NCBI GenBank assembly: GCA_012270865.1
Contig: JAAXHL010000052.1
Coordinates: forward strand, 488-64,487
Source: Candidatus Poribacteria bacterium
Lineage (GTDB): Bacteria > Poribacteria > WGA-4E > WGA-3G
Direction: 5' to 3'
Length of the DNA: 64,000 nucleotides
Part shown: one piece after another, positions 18,047-25,147 of the stretch
Layout: the number at the start of each line of letters is the position of its first letter
Numbering within the stretch: position 1 is the first letter of the stretch
Position numbers and translations under genes: made by a program
Notes under the pieces: model-generated
What the model was told of the DNA's origin: nothing
Seen by the model: the letters and a program-made list of their open reading frames with translations, nothing else
Database searches by the model: none

Positions 18047-19186
18047 ATGAACAACTATCGTATCGCGATTATCGGCTTGGGTGGGATGGGTGGATCTCAT
18101 GCCCAAGCGGTAACGTTAGAGACGAACTGCGAACTCGTCGCTGGCGCGGAAATCAACCCAGAACGGGCACAGGCATGGAGCGAACGGTTCGGGGTCAAAG
18201 CCATCTATGACGATTACGAAAAGATGCTTGATGAAGAACAACCCGACATCGTTATCGTCCCAACGCAGGCACCGATGCATCATCCACCAACAATTGCAGC
18301 GGCGCAGCGCGGCATCCACGTTTTTTGCGAAAAACCGACTGCCTTAAACCTTATTGAAGCCGACGAAATGGTCGAAACCTGCGATCAAAATCACGTCAAG
18401 TTTGCTATTAACCATATCAAACGCGCCAGTCCGTATAATCGTCACGTTCTTTCGCTGATTGAGAAAGGCGAAATCGGCGATGTCGTGCTGATGAAGGCAA
18501 CCGACAAAGGCGGACGCAAGGTGGGAAACTCACTGATGGAGATGGGTACGCACCTCTACGATTGGCTCCGACTCTTCGGCGACGATGTCGAATGGACACA
18601 CGCGCACCTCGTGCAGATGGATGGACGCGAGTCAACTGTTGACGACATCAAACATACCCAAGAAGTTCACCCGCATGACCGAGACGCGGGACTTGTGCTT
18701 GGAGAACGTGGACACGCTGCTTTCCGCTTCAAGAACGGTATCCATGCCGATGTGCAGTTCCTCGCCCAACCACAAACCAATGATAATGCTTACGGTATTG
18801 ACATTATCGGCACCGAAGGCAGGATTGCCATCCGAGAGAGCGTCGGTACGACGATGTTTATCCACAAAGGACAACATAAGACCCCCGCAGAAGCGTGGGA
18901 ACCGGTGCACCTTTCCAGCGAGGACCTTGACGAACAGGGCAATCCACGAGACAAGGGATCGATACGATTGCTCTTGCAACGCTTGATGCTGCGCGATCTG
19001 ATTGAAGCCATTGAGGAGGATCGAGATCCGTTTGCAAGCGGTAGAGATGGTCGAGATTGCCTCGAAATGATTCATGCGACGTGGGAATCGCATCGTCAAC
19101 AGGCTCGTGTGCCTATGCCGCTCACGCCACGCGAACATCCACTTGAAAGATGGAGAAGAGAGGAAGGCACCCCCCACGTGCGATAA
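18047..19186 (+). CDS. Gfo/Idh/MocA family NAD(P)-dependent oxidoreductase
   Basis: A 379-residue protein. The N-terminal Rossmann fold has IIGLGGMGGSHAQ (residues 9-20), and the family signature is HVFCEKPTALNL with Glu95-Lys96-Pro97. The C-terminal alpha/beta domain includes NHIKRASPYNRHVLSLIEKGEIGDV. Members oxidise or reduce sugars, inositols and related compounds. An extended stretch after residue 195 (DGRESTVDDIKHTQEVHPHDRD) is longer than in minimal members. A CCGGAGAC ribosome site precedes the ATG. It is followed after a repeat by an O-methyltransferase gene. Confidence 0.9.
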   Translation: MNNYRIAIIGLGGMGGSHAQAVTLETNCELVAGAEINPERAQAWSERFGVKAIYDDYEKMLDEEQPDIVIVPTQAPMHHPPTIAAAQRGIHVFCEKPTALNLIEADEMVETCDQNHVKFAINHIKRASPYNRHVLSLIEKGEIGDVVLMKATDKGGRKVGNSLMEMGTHLYDWLRLFGDDVEWTHAHLVQMDGRESTVDDIKHTQEVHPHDRDAGLVLGERGHAAFRFKNGIHADVQFLAQPQTNDNAYGIDIIGTEGRIAIRESVGTTMFIHKGQHKTPAEAWEPVHLSSEDLDEQGNPRDKGSIRLLLQRLMLRDLIEAIEEDRDPFASGRDGRDCLEMIHATWESHRQQARVPMPLTPREHPLERWRREEGTPHVR

Positions 19187-19291
19187 TGCACTTCGCATTT
19201 GGGCGAGTACGCCGCAAAATCGCACGACTACAAGCAGCTCCGTTTGTAGTAGGGAAACCATTCATGGTTTCCCGTCAATTACCGAAATATT
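19176..19291. repeat. Palindromic repeat D, copy 1 (inverted relative to 37359-37437)
   Basis: Includes the palindrome GGGAAACCATTCATGGTTTC, then CCGTCAATTACCGAAA, and on the other side a TGCGAT/ATCGCA-type inverted repeat. The reverse complement of this block reappears at 37359-37437. Its left edge overlaps the last codons of the oxidoreductase gene. Confidence 0.75.
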
Positions 19292-19331
19292 TTTATTTCA
19301 TGAAACCTCGCCAGCAAGGAGTCATCTATCT

Positions 19332-20012
19332 ATGCAACGTTTGGATATTCTTCACCCGTCAATTGACGATTATTTACTCGGTATTATTCCCGAACGCGAT
19401 GAAGTACTTACAGAGATGGAAGCACACGCACGCGCAAATCGGTTCCCGATTGTCGGACCGCTTGTCGGGCGCGTCTTACATCAATTGGTACTTCTGACGA
19501 ACCCGACACGAATTTTCGAGATGGGATCAGGCTTCGGTTATTCGGCGTATTGGATGGCGAAGGCACTTCAAAAACCGGAAGCCTCTATCATCTGTACCGA
19601 CGGTTCACAGGAGAACGCCGAGCGTGCGGCGGGGTATCTTGCACGCGGTGGTATTGCGGATCGGATCGACTATCGCGTCGGTAACGCGCTTGAAATCATC
19701 GATGAAACCGAAGGCGAGTTTGACATTATCTACAACGACATCGACAAAGATGGCTACCCCGAAGCCTTCGATAAGGCAATCCCACGGATTAGGAGTGGGG
19801 GACTGTTCATTACGGATAACATGATTTGGGGTGGACGCGTCGTTACGCAGGAACCCGGCAGTAATCCAGAAGGACTTGATGAGCGGGAGCAGTGGTTTCA
19901 CGCCGCCACAATCGGTGTCAGAGAGTTAACACGGCTTCTTTACAGTTCGCCAGATGTATTCACGACGATTATTCCGCTGCGGGATGGCGTTTCCGTCGCG
20001 GTGAAGCGTTAA
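19332..20012 (+). CDS. SAM-dependent O-methyltransferase (family 3 type)
   Basis: A 226-residue protein starting at ATG 19332 after CAAGGAG. A longer frame open to 19074 reads through the oxidoreductase gene and the repeat, so it is not used. SAM motif I is IFEMGSGFGYSAYWMAKAL (61-79). Other landmarks: IICTDGSQENAERA, FDIIYNDIDKDGYPEAFDKA, GGLFITDNMIWGG and the end GVSVAVKR, all typical of catechol/caffeoyl-CoA type O-methyltransferases. Asp residues in YNDIDKD and TDN match the metal site of this family. The substrate is unknown. Confidence 0.88.
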   Translation: MQRLDILHPSIDDYLLGIIPERDEVLTEMEAHARANRFPIVGPLVGRVLHQLVLLTNPTRIFEMGSGFGYSAYWMAKALQKPEASIICTDGSQENAERAAGYLARGGIADRIDYRVGNALEIIDETEGEFDIIYNDIDKDGYPEAFDKAIPRIRSGGLFITDNMIWGGRVVTQEPGSNPEGLDEREQWFHAATIGVRELTRLLYSSPDVFTTIIPLRDGVSVAVKR

Positions 20013-20075
20013 AGTATCTCTTCATCAATGCTATTTCGTCCACTATTCTAAAAAATCAACGCTATGGAGGAAAAG

Positions 20076-20702
20076 GTGAGTAAACGCAAATCTATTTTCG
20101 GTCCCTCTAAGGATGAAATTTGGACACAGATTGCCACAGATATAGGTGGTGAGTTTATTGACGGTGGCTTTTGGGGCAAGGATGTCCTGATTTACAAACA
20201 CGGTGAATGGCAAATTTTACTTGATACCTACACGGTTACAACCTCCACCGGAACAACAACAACGTCAACGACATACACTCGGATGCGCGCACCATTTATA
20301 AACAAAGACGGTCTCTATTTCAAGATATCTCGTGAAGGGTTCTTCAGTTCAATCGGCAAATTCTTTGGTATGCAGGACATCGAAATAGAGGACCCGTTTT
20401 TTGACAAGCAGTTTGTCATCAAAGGCAACGATCCAGAGAAAATCAAACTGCTGCTTGCGGATGATAGAATCAAGGAGTTATGCCAAACACAGCCACGAAT
20501 CTATCTCAGCATTAAGGATGATGAAGGCTGGTTCGGCACGGACTTTCCCGAAGGGGTTGACGAGTTGTATTTTCAATGCGTCGGTATTATCAAAGAGACT
20601 GAGCGACTAAAAGCACTGTTCGGACTGTTCTGTCTGATTTTACAGCGTCTCGTTCAAATAGATTCGGCATACAAAGACGATCCCCAAGTTACATTGAAAT
20701 AG
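20076..20702 (+). CDS. Conserved hypothetical protein, DUF3137-like
   Basis: About 208 residues. GTG at 20076 was chosen because GGAGG (20066-20070) lies five bases before it. An in-frame ATG at 20064 overlaps that ribosome site and adds four residues. There is no signal peptide. Features include KDEIWTQIATDIGGEF, a Thr/Ser-rich stretch TVTTSTGTTTTSTTYTRMRAP, and FDKQFVIKGNDPEKIKLLL, which is reminiscent of DUF3137-like cytoplasmic proteins. It may report on a folded domain that binds a small ligand, but function is unknown. It sits downstream of the methyltransferase by about 60 bases. Confidence 0.6.
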   Translation: MSKRKSIFGPSKDEIWTQIATDIGGEFIDGGFWGKDVLIYKHGEWQILLDTYTVTTSTGTTTTSTTYTRMRAPFINKDGLYFKISREGFFSSIGKFFGMQDIEIEDPFFDKQFVIKGNDPEKIKLLLADDRIKELCQTQPRIYLSIKDDEGWFGTDFPEGVDELYFQCVGIIKETERLKALFGLFCLILQRLVQIDSAYKDDPQVTLK

Positions 20703-20758
20703 CCGTGTAGGCACGGTTGGAATAGGTAATTGGGTTCGCCTTCGCTACACGATCCTTA

Positions 20759-21100
20759 TTAGGCGTTATCTGTACCTTGATCAGCAGTTTCGGACGGTTT
20801 CGTATCTTGGGCAATCATCTCCCCAAGCTCGGTTCTCAAATCTTGGATCTGAGAAATTTTTTCGGCTATCTTATCGAACATTTCCTGCTTGGCGTTGATA
20901 CCTTCACCGATGAGGAACGCTGTCGCTTCGGAACGACTGTTAAATTGCCCCGATGCCACGAGTTCATCAATCCGACTGAGATTCTCCGCATCAACTCTAA
21001 CCATAACGACGTTATTTCTTCTCCCCGGACCTCTTGCGCGTCGGGGTCCGCGTCTCTCACGCGGTCTTCTGCCTTGTTGTTTCGGACCAAATTTTGACAT
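20759..21100 (-). CDS. Ribbon-helix-helix DNA-binding protein with basic N-terminal tail
   Basis: A 113-residue protein. An Arg/Pro/Gly-rich tail (residues 8-27) is followed by NNVVMVRVDAENLSRIDELVASGQFNSRSEATAFLIGEGI, the CopG/Arc-type ribbon-helix-helix pattern: a beta strand, then two helices. The last 45 residues look coiled-coil (KQEMFDKIAEKISQIQDL). It is probably a small autoregulated DNA-binding protein. A good promoter and overlapping palindromes lie upstream (21137-21180). It is divergent from the zinc-ribbon gene. No toxin gene is beside it. Confidence 0.75.
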   Translation of the reverse strand: MSKFGPKQQGRRPRERRGPRRARGPGRRNNVVMVRVDAENLSRIDELVASGQFNSRSEATAFLIGEGINAKQEMFDKIAEKISQIQDLRTELGEMIAQDTKPSETADQGTDNA

Positions 21101-21136
21101 TTTCTAATCTCCTTTTTTGTGAAATACATTTAATTT

Positions 21137-21180
21137 AATTACGTGTAATTATTATACACTATTACATAGTGGGTTGTCAA
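21137..21180 (-). promoter_or_regulatory. Promoter and palindromic operator of the RHH gene
   Basis: On the minus strand, TTGACA (21175-21180), an 18-base spacer and TATAAT (21151-21156). Immediately downstream lies the perfect palindrome AATTAC-GT-GTAATT (21137-21150), which overlaps a second imperfect one, GTGTAATTATTATACAC (21143-21159), covering the -10 element. This placement suits repression by the RHH protein itself. Confidence 0.65.
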
Positions 21181-21203
21181 ATTAAATTTTGATTTTTAGA
21201 AGA

Positions 21204-21232
21204 TTGACCCTGACTGAAATTTGGCGTATAAT
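21204..21232 (+). promoter_or_regulatory. Sigma-70 type promoter of the zinc-ribbon gene
   Basis: TTGACC at 21204-21209, a 17-base spacer and TATAAT at 21227-21232, back to back with the RHH promoter. Confidence 0.7.
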
Positions 21233-21287
21233 AGCCTATACGAGGTTGTCAATGAGACTAAAATTTTAAAATAAGGAGGACATCGAG

Positions 21288-21542
21288 ATGGCGACAATGA
21301 AATGTGGCAGGTGCGGTTCCGAGAAAATCATGGCCAATCTACGGATTCGGGATCGATTTGAGGCAGGCATGGGGCAAGATTTAGAAGTCGAATTCCAAAG
21401 AAACCCGCGTGCTTTGATCTTTAAACAAACACACAGGGAAGCGTTGAGAGCAACCGTCTGCGGTGAGTGTGGCAATGTCGGTCTCTCTGTTGAGAACCCA
21501 CAAGCACTTTGGCAAGCCTACACCGATGGAAAAGATTCATAA
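21288..21542 (+). CDS. Small zinc-ribbon protein
   Basis: An 84-residue protein with two Cys pairs, CGRCG (residues 6-10) and CGECG (residues 63-67), which would form one zinc ribbon. The region between them holds a Gln/Arg-rich stretch (GQDLEVEFQRNPRALIFKQTH). AAGGAGGA precedes the ATG. There is no signal peptide, so it is cytoplasmic. Related small zinc-ribbon proteins bind nucleic acid or act as adaptors, but the role here is unknown. Confidence 0.7.
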   Translation: MATMKCGRCGSEKIMANLRIRDRFEAGMGQDLEVEFQRNPRALIFKQTHREALRATVCGECGNVGLSVENPQALWQAYTDGKDS

Positions 21543-21623
21543 TCTATCCATTTTTCAGTGCGATCATGGGGTACTCATACTTTTTTTTACGTCTCGTCTC
21601 TGAATTCATACCTACCTTTCAGA

Positions 21624-21654
21624 ATTATGCACCTTTTTTAATTCAATTCGCGTC
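21624..21654 (+). promoter_or_regulatory. ECF-type promoter of sigma module 1
   Basis: ATTATGCACC at 21624-21633, a 17-base spacer and CGTC at 21651-21654 within TTCGCGTCACTATAG. The same pair recurs before the two other sigma genes. A CGTC -10 and a 16-17 base spacer are classical for ECF sigma promoters, so autoregulation is likely. Confidence 0.7.
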
Positions 21655-21767
21655 ACTATAGGGAAGTGAATTGATAGGGTGCCTCTTTGCGATTTGCCAG
21701 CCTATCCAGCCACGAACACGAAAACGCTACGGGTTCTATGAATGAAAATAGTCTTTCTGGAGATAAG

Positions 21768-23495
21768 ATGCTAAACGATGATGTCGCCTTGATTCAACGT
21801 ATCCTTGCCGGTGATGAAAATGCCTTCACGAGTTTGGTTAGAAAGTACCAACGGCAGGTCCACGCATTCGTACGGCGGAAGATTGGGGACTTTCAGATCG
21901 CTGAAGATATTACACAGGAGACTTTCCTGCAGGTCTATCAGAAACTGGAAACCTTAGACGATCCGACGCTGTTCTCACAGTGGCTCTATGCGATTGCGAA
22001 TCATCTGTGTATCGCATGGTTTCGACAAAATCGGTTGCAGACGGAACCGCTTGAAGAGGTCTGTATATTAGGAATAGAGACAGAACCGTATTCCCGATAT
22101 GTTGCATCAGAACACGCGAAAATAGCTGCAGAAGCACAGCGCAATCTCGTCGAAAAACTCCTCACAAAGTTGAAAGAGAGCGATCGTGAGGTTATTACGC
22201 TCCACTACTTTGAAGAGATGACATCTTCAGAAATAGGCGAACTCTTAGGTGTCTCTGAAAACACCATTAAAAGCAGGATCCGCCGCGCGAGGCAGCACCT
22301 CAAGAAATACGAATCTATAATCCGAGAGGTGTTAGGCATCCCGATTGGATCGGAAGATCACTACACTAAAGATTTGAACGGAGGTATTCGGATGAAGTTA
22401 ACTTTTGAAAAAGACAACCTTTTATCGTCCCTACAAACCCTACAGCGTGTTATAAGTCAGCGGGATCCCGCGCCGCTGCTCTCAAATGTTCTCATCCAAG
22501 CGGAGGGGAGCACGATTGAGTGTATGGCAACGGACGCGAAAATGGGCATCAGAATGAAGGTTGACGGGACCGTCAAAGAAGCGGGATCAATCCTCGTTCC
22601 TGCCGAAAAATTGGCGGATATTGTTAAAACGTCGCCCGCTGAGAGACCGATAGACTTGGCAACGACAACAGACGATCACATCGAAATTACCTGTGGTGAC
22701 AGGGTTCGCAAAATCGTTGGGTTTCCCGACAAGGAGTTCCCAAAACCGCCTATTGTCGATACAGCAGCATTCGCTATTGATGGGGAAGTTCTACGGTCGG
22801 TTCTTCACAAAACCACATTTGCCGCAGCGACAGACGATGTCCGATACTCCCTAAACGGTCTCTATTTTAATCTTCTTGAAGATAGAACCGAAGTCGTTGC
22901 ATCCGATATGATCCAGCTTGCCCTCACACATTGTGAACCGCTTAAACTGTCTCAGGATAAAGATGGGTTCATCGTACCGCTCAAAGCGATCAAAGAAATT
23001 GAGCGAACCTTTGCCAACGCTTCAGAGATAAGAATCTCACGTATTGAGGATCAGGTTCTCTTTGCAGATACGGACACCACGTTGACGACGCGGCTGATGG
23101 ACGCTAAATACCCAGAGTATGATAAGGTCATCCCAAAATCCTTTGAGGGTCATGTCGTGGTGCCGAAAGCATCTCTTATGGACAGAACGCGCGAAATTTT
23201 TACACGCGCAAATCCGAAAGAAAATAGGGTCTGTTTAGAAATCAATCCGCAACAGATTCGGATTTCGGCGAAGGCCTCCGAGACAGACGAAATACATGAG
23301 ACATTAGCAGCGGAGTCTGGCACTGGAAGCGTCCGTATCGGTCTGAATGCTCAGATGCTGATAGAGACGCTTTCCCATATTGAAACGGCATCTGTATCGC
23401 TGGCATTCACGAATGCGATGACACCTATCGTCGTTAAACCGATTGGTCAAGAAGGACATATCTGCGTCCTCTGTACAATGCGCTTGGATTCCTAA
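21768..23495 (+). CDS. ECF sigma factor fused in frame to a full-length DnaN-like sliding clamp
   Basis: A 575-residue frame. Residues 1-208 are an ECF sigma factor: sigma2 (LIQRILAGDENAF to WLYAIANHLCIAWFR) and sigma4 (LLTKLKESDREVITLHYF to ENTIKSRIRRARQHLKKYE). Residues 209-575 are a 367-residue beta clamp, the normal DnaN length, with NLLSSLQTLQRVISQRD, PLLSNVLIQAEGSTIECMATD, TDDVRYSLNGLYF and the terminal CTMRL. The usual DGHRLA segment reads SDMIQLA, so it is a diverged clamp. ATG 21768 was chosen because TTTCTGGAGAT precedes it, as in the paralogues; upstream in-frame ATGs lack this. GGAGGT and an internal ATG (22392) allow separate clamp synthesis. The clamp normally tethers polymerases to DNA. 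A sigma-clamp fusion is not one I know. Confidence 0.85.
   Translation: MLNDDVALIQRILAGDENAFTSLVRKYQRQVHAFVRRKIGDFQIAEDITQETFLQVYQKLETLDDPTLFSQWLYAIANHLCIAWFRQNRLQTEPLEEVCILGIETEPYSRYVASEHAKIAAEAQRNLVEKLLTKLKESDREVITLHYFEEMTSSEIGELLGVSENTIKSRIRRARQHLKKYESIIREVLGIPIGSEDHYTKDLNGGIRMKLTFEKDNLLSSLQTLQRVISQRDPAPLLSNVLIQAEGSTIECMATDAKMGIRMKVDGTVKEAGSILVPAEKLADIVKTSPAERPIDLATTTDDHIEITCGDRVRKIVGFPDKEFPKPPIVDTAAFAIDGEVLRSVLHKTTFAAATDDVRYSLNGLYFNLLEDRTEVVASDMIQLALTHCEPLKLSQDKDGFIVPLKAIKEIERTFANASEIRISRIEDQVLFADTDTTLTTRLMDAKYPEYDKVIPKSFEGHVVVPKASLMDRTREIFTRANPKENRVCLEINPQQIRISAKASETDEIHETLAAESGTGSVRIGLNAQMLIETLSHIETASVSLAFTNAMTPIVVKPIGQEGHICVLCTMRLDS
22380..22394 (+). promoter_or_regulatory. dnaN-like: Internal ribosome site and start for the clamp half
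   Basis: GGAGGT at 22380-22385, six bases, then ATG at 22392, inside the sigma-clamp frame. Codons read GGA GGT ATT CGG ATG. The ATG corresponds exactly to the normal first residue of DnaN (MKLTFEKDNLL). Confidence 0.75.
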
Positions 23496-23677
23496 CCGGA
23501 CGCTTGACTAAACGATTCTCATTGAACCCTTCGTCGTGGCAATCAGAGCACTGTTCGCAATGGTTGCCATCGGCGAATGATTTTCAGAAACACGGTTTTT
23601 CTAACCTTCGCCACTGCAACACTACATTTTAGACTATCCTTCCGACAAATATTTTCCTTTCAAACCCATTTTCCAAA
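23496..23677. other. Intergenic, no gene seen
   Basis: About 180 bases between the end of the sigma-clamp gene and the ECF promoter of module 2. I see no coding frame, no strong terminator and no recognised RNA. Confidence 0.5.
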
Positions 23678-23707
23678 ATTATGCACCCTTTTTTCTCAGT
23701 TCGCGTC
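23678..23707 (+). promoter_or_regulatory. ECF-type promoter of sigma module 2
   Basis: ATTATGCACC at 23678-23687, a 16-base spacer and CGTC at 23704-23707 within TTCGCGTCATTATATAG. It shares flanking bases (GTGAAGTGAA) with module 1. Confidence 0.7.
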
Positions 23708-23758
23708 ATTATATAGTGAAGTGAACGGATAGCATGTTGTACATCTATTCGGAAGACG

Positions 23759-23895
23759 CAGGGTTATTTAGTTTTAATTATTGGATTTCATAGATGTTTG
23801 ATTTTCTCTTTCCAGTCCCGGTGCGGTTGCAAACCGCACCTACCGGGCCTGGGAGTGCGAAATTGGACGAAAAAACAGAAAACTAAATCGTCCTG
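23759..23895. mobile_element. MITE-like element B, copy 1, inserted in the module 2 leader
   Basis: 137 bases with terminal inverted repeats CAGGGTTATTTAGTTTT and AAAACTAAATCGTCCTG. The centre carries a REP-like hairpin, GGTGCGGTTGCAAACCGCACC. Removing it shortens the module 2 leader to about the length of the module 1 leader. Confidence 0.7.
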
Positions 23896-23945
23896 CAAGA
23901 AACGTGTAATGTGCTTGGTGAAAATAGCCTTTCTGGAGATGTCCG

Positions 23946-24860
23946 ATGAGAAACGATGATGTCGCGTTGATTCAACGTATCCTCGCAGGTGATGAAAACG
24001 CCTTCGCAACTTTGATGGAAAAGTATCAACGGCAGGTGCACGCGCTCGCATTTCGGAAAGTAGGCGATTTTCAGACTGCTGAGGATATTACACAGGAAAC
24101 CTTCCTGCAAGTCCATCAGAAACTCGCAACGCTAAACGATCCAACAAAGTTTTCGGGATGGCTCTATGCGATTGTGAATCATCTGTGTATCGCATGGTAC
24201 AGAAAACACAGATTACAGACCGAAGCGTTGCAAGAGATCTACATCTCAGAGATAGAGACAGAAGCGTACTCTCGGTATATCGCAACGGAGCACGCAAAAA
24301 TAACCGCTGAAGCGCAACACGATTTGGTCAAAAGACTACTTACGAAGTTGAAAGAGAGGGACCGAGAGGTTATCGCGCTTCACTATTTTGAAGAGATGAC
24401 ATCTGCAGAGATAGGCGAATTCTTAGGCGTATCCGAAAATACGATTAAGAGCCGCCTCCACCGGGCAAGACAGCAATTAAAGAAGTATGAATCCATGATT
24501 CAAGAGGTATTGGACGTTCCTATTGAAGGGAAACAACCATTAAAAGGAGATGTTAGCATGTCAGACGAAGTGAGAAACCCATCCGAGGTTGAAGCAAAGT
24601 TAGAAGTGATGCAACGTCAGATTAGCGACTTGCAAGAACAGGTTAATACCATTGCCTCTAACGCAAACGCTTCTATTAGTTTAGGTAAAAGAGATGCTCT
24701 TGACGCCTTACTCCAACTCCGCAGCGATGCCCAAGATCCGATCACGTGGTGCTATGCGGTGCTTATCGTGCCGCTTCTGGACAGCGGTCAAGCCGCGGCT
24801 CCATCTGGACGACCGGCACGGATAGCTTCCTATCAAAAGCACCGGATGCCGAAATCGTGA
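23946..24860 (+). CDS. ECF sigma factor fused to a coiled-coil/HTH cargo, frameshifted
   Basis: Residues 1-204 are an ECF sigma factor almost identical in layout to module 1 (DDVALIQRILAGDENAF, WLYAIVNHLCIAWYR, ENTIKSRLHRARQQLKKYE). Cargo starts at Met205 (24558), the ATG preceded by AAAAGGAGA, as MSDEVRNPSEVEAKLEVMQRQ, a coiled coil, then RDALDALLQLRSDAQDPITW. After this the frame changes. This frame continues with implausible residues and stops at 24860, while the frame 24746-25132 carries the natural continuation. The start is ATG 23946 after TTTCTGGAGAT. The ATG of the permease gene lies 13 bases past the cargo end, consistent with an operon. If the shift is real, only the sigma domain and half the cargo are made. 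Confidence 0.8.
   Translation: MRNDDVALIQRILAGDENAFATLMEKYQRQVHALAFRKVGDFQTAEDITQETFLQVHQKLATLNDPTKFSGWLYAIVNHLCIAWYRKHRLQTEALQEIYISEIETEAYSRYIATEHAKITAEAQHDLVKRLLTKLKERDREVIALHYFEEMTSAEIGEFLGVSENTIKSRLHRARQQLKKYESMIQEVLDVPIEGKQPLKGDVSMSDEVRNPSEVEAKLEVMQRQISDLQEQVNTIASNANASISLGKRDALDALLQLRSDAQDPITWCYAVLIVPLLDSGQAAAPSGRPARIASYQKHRMPKS
24546..24560 (+). promoter_or_regulatory. Internal ribosome site and start for cargo 2
   Basis: GGAG at 24546-24549 and ATG at 24558. Codons read GGA GAT GTT AGC ATG, the same 12-base distance as in modules 1 and 3. Confidence 0.7.
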
Positions 24861-25132
24861 AACTTGCGAAATACTTTACGAACCCCACCGTCGTCGCTGT
24901 TTTAAGACAGTTAGTGAGCGGTAAGAAATCGGTCGCGGACTTGGCAAACGGGTGCGGCATCTCAGAAAGTGAGATGGCGGAAACCGTGGAATTGTTAATA
25001 GACGGAGCATTGGTGAAACGCACGGAAGACGATCTCATCGAACCGAAAAACGATGCGATCTTCTATTTTCTAAACTTTGTGGGTATGGTAACCGTCTATT
25101 TAAATCCTGAAGATTATCACTCCCAGGATTAA
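24746..25132 (+). pseudogene. Frameshifted remainder of cargo 2 with winged-helix HTH
   Basis: This frame has no proper start (GTG inside the previous gene, no ribosome site). Read from about 24758 it gives GAYRAASGQRSSRGSIWTTG, then PDAEIVKLAKYFTNPTVVAVLRQLVSGKKSVADLANGCGISESEMAETVELLIDGALVKR, an ArsR-like winged helix, and a C-terminal domain ending NPEDYHSQD. It would join smoothly to DAQDPITW of the preceding frame if two or eight bases near 24750-24757 were absent. A short direct repeat, GGTGCT (24748 and 24758), marks the likely slip point. Programmed frameshifting cannot be excluded, but no slippery heptamer is visible. Confidence 0.65.
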
Positions 25133-25147
25133 TTAAGGAATCGTCCG

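Noticed and set aside
19074..19331. Longer N-terminus for the O-methyltransferase
   Set aside because: The extra frame overlaps the oxidoreductase gene and repeat D. The ATG at 19332 has a ribosome site and matches the family start.
24741..24763. Programmed ribosomal frameshift in cargo 2
   Set aside because: No slippery heptamer or obvious downstream pseudoknot was seen. Kept only as a possibility to test.
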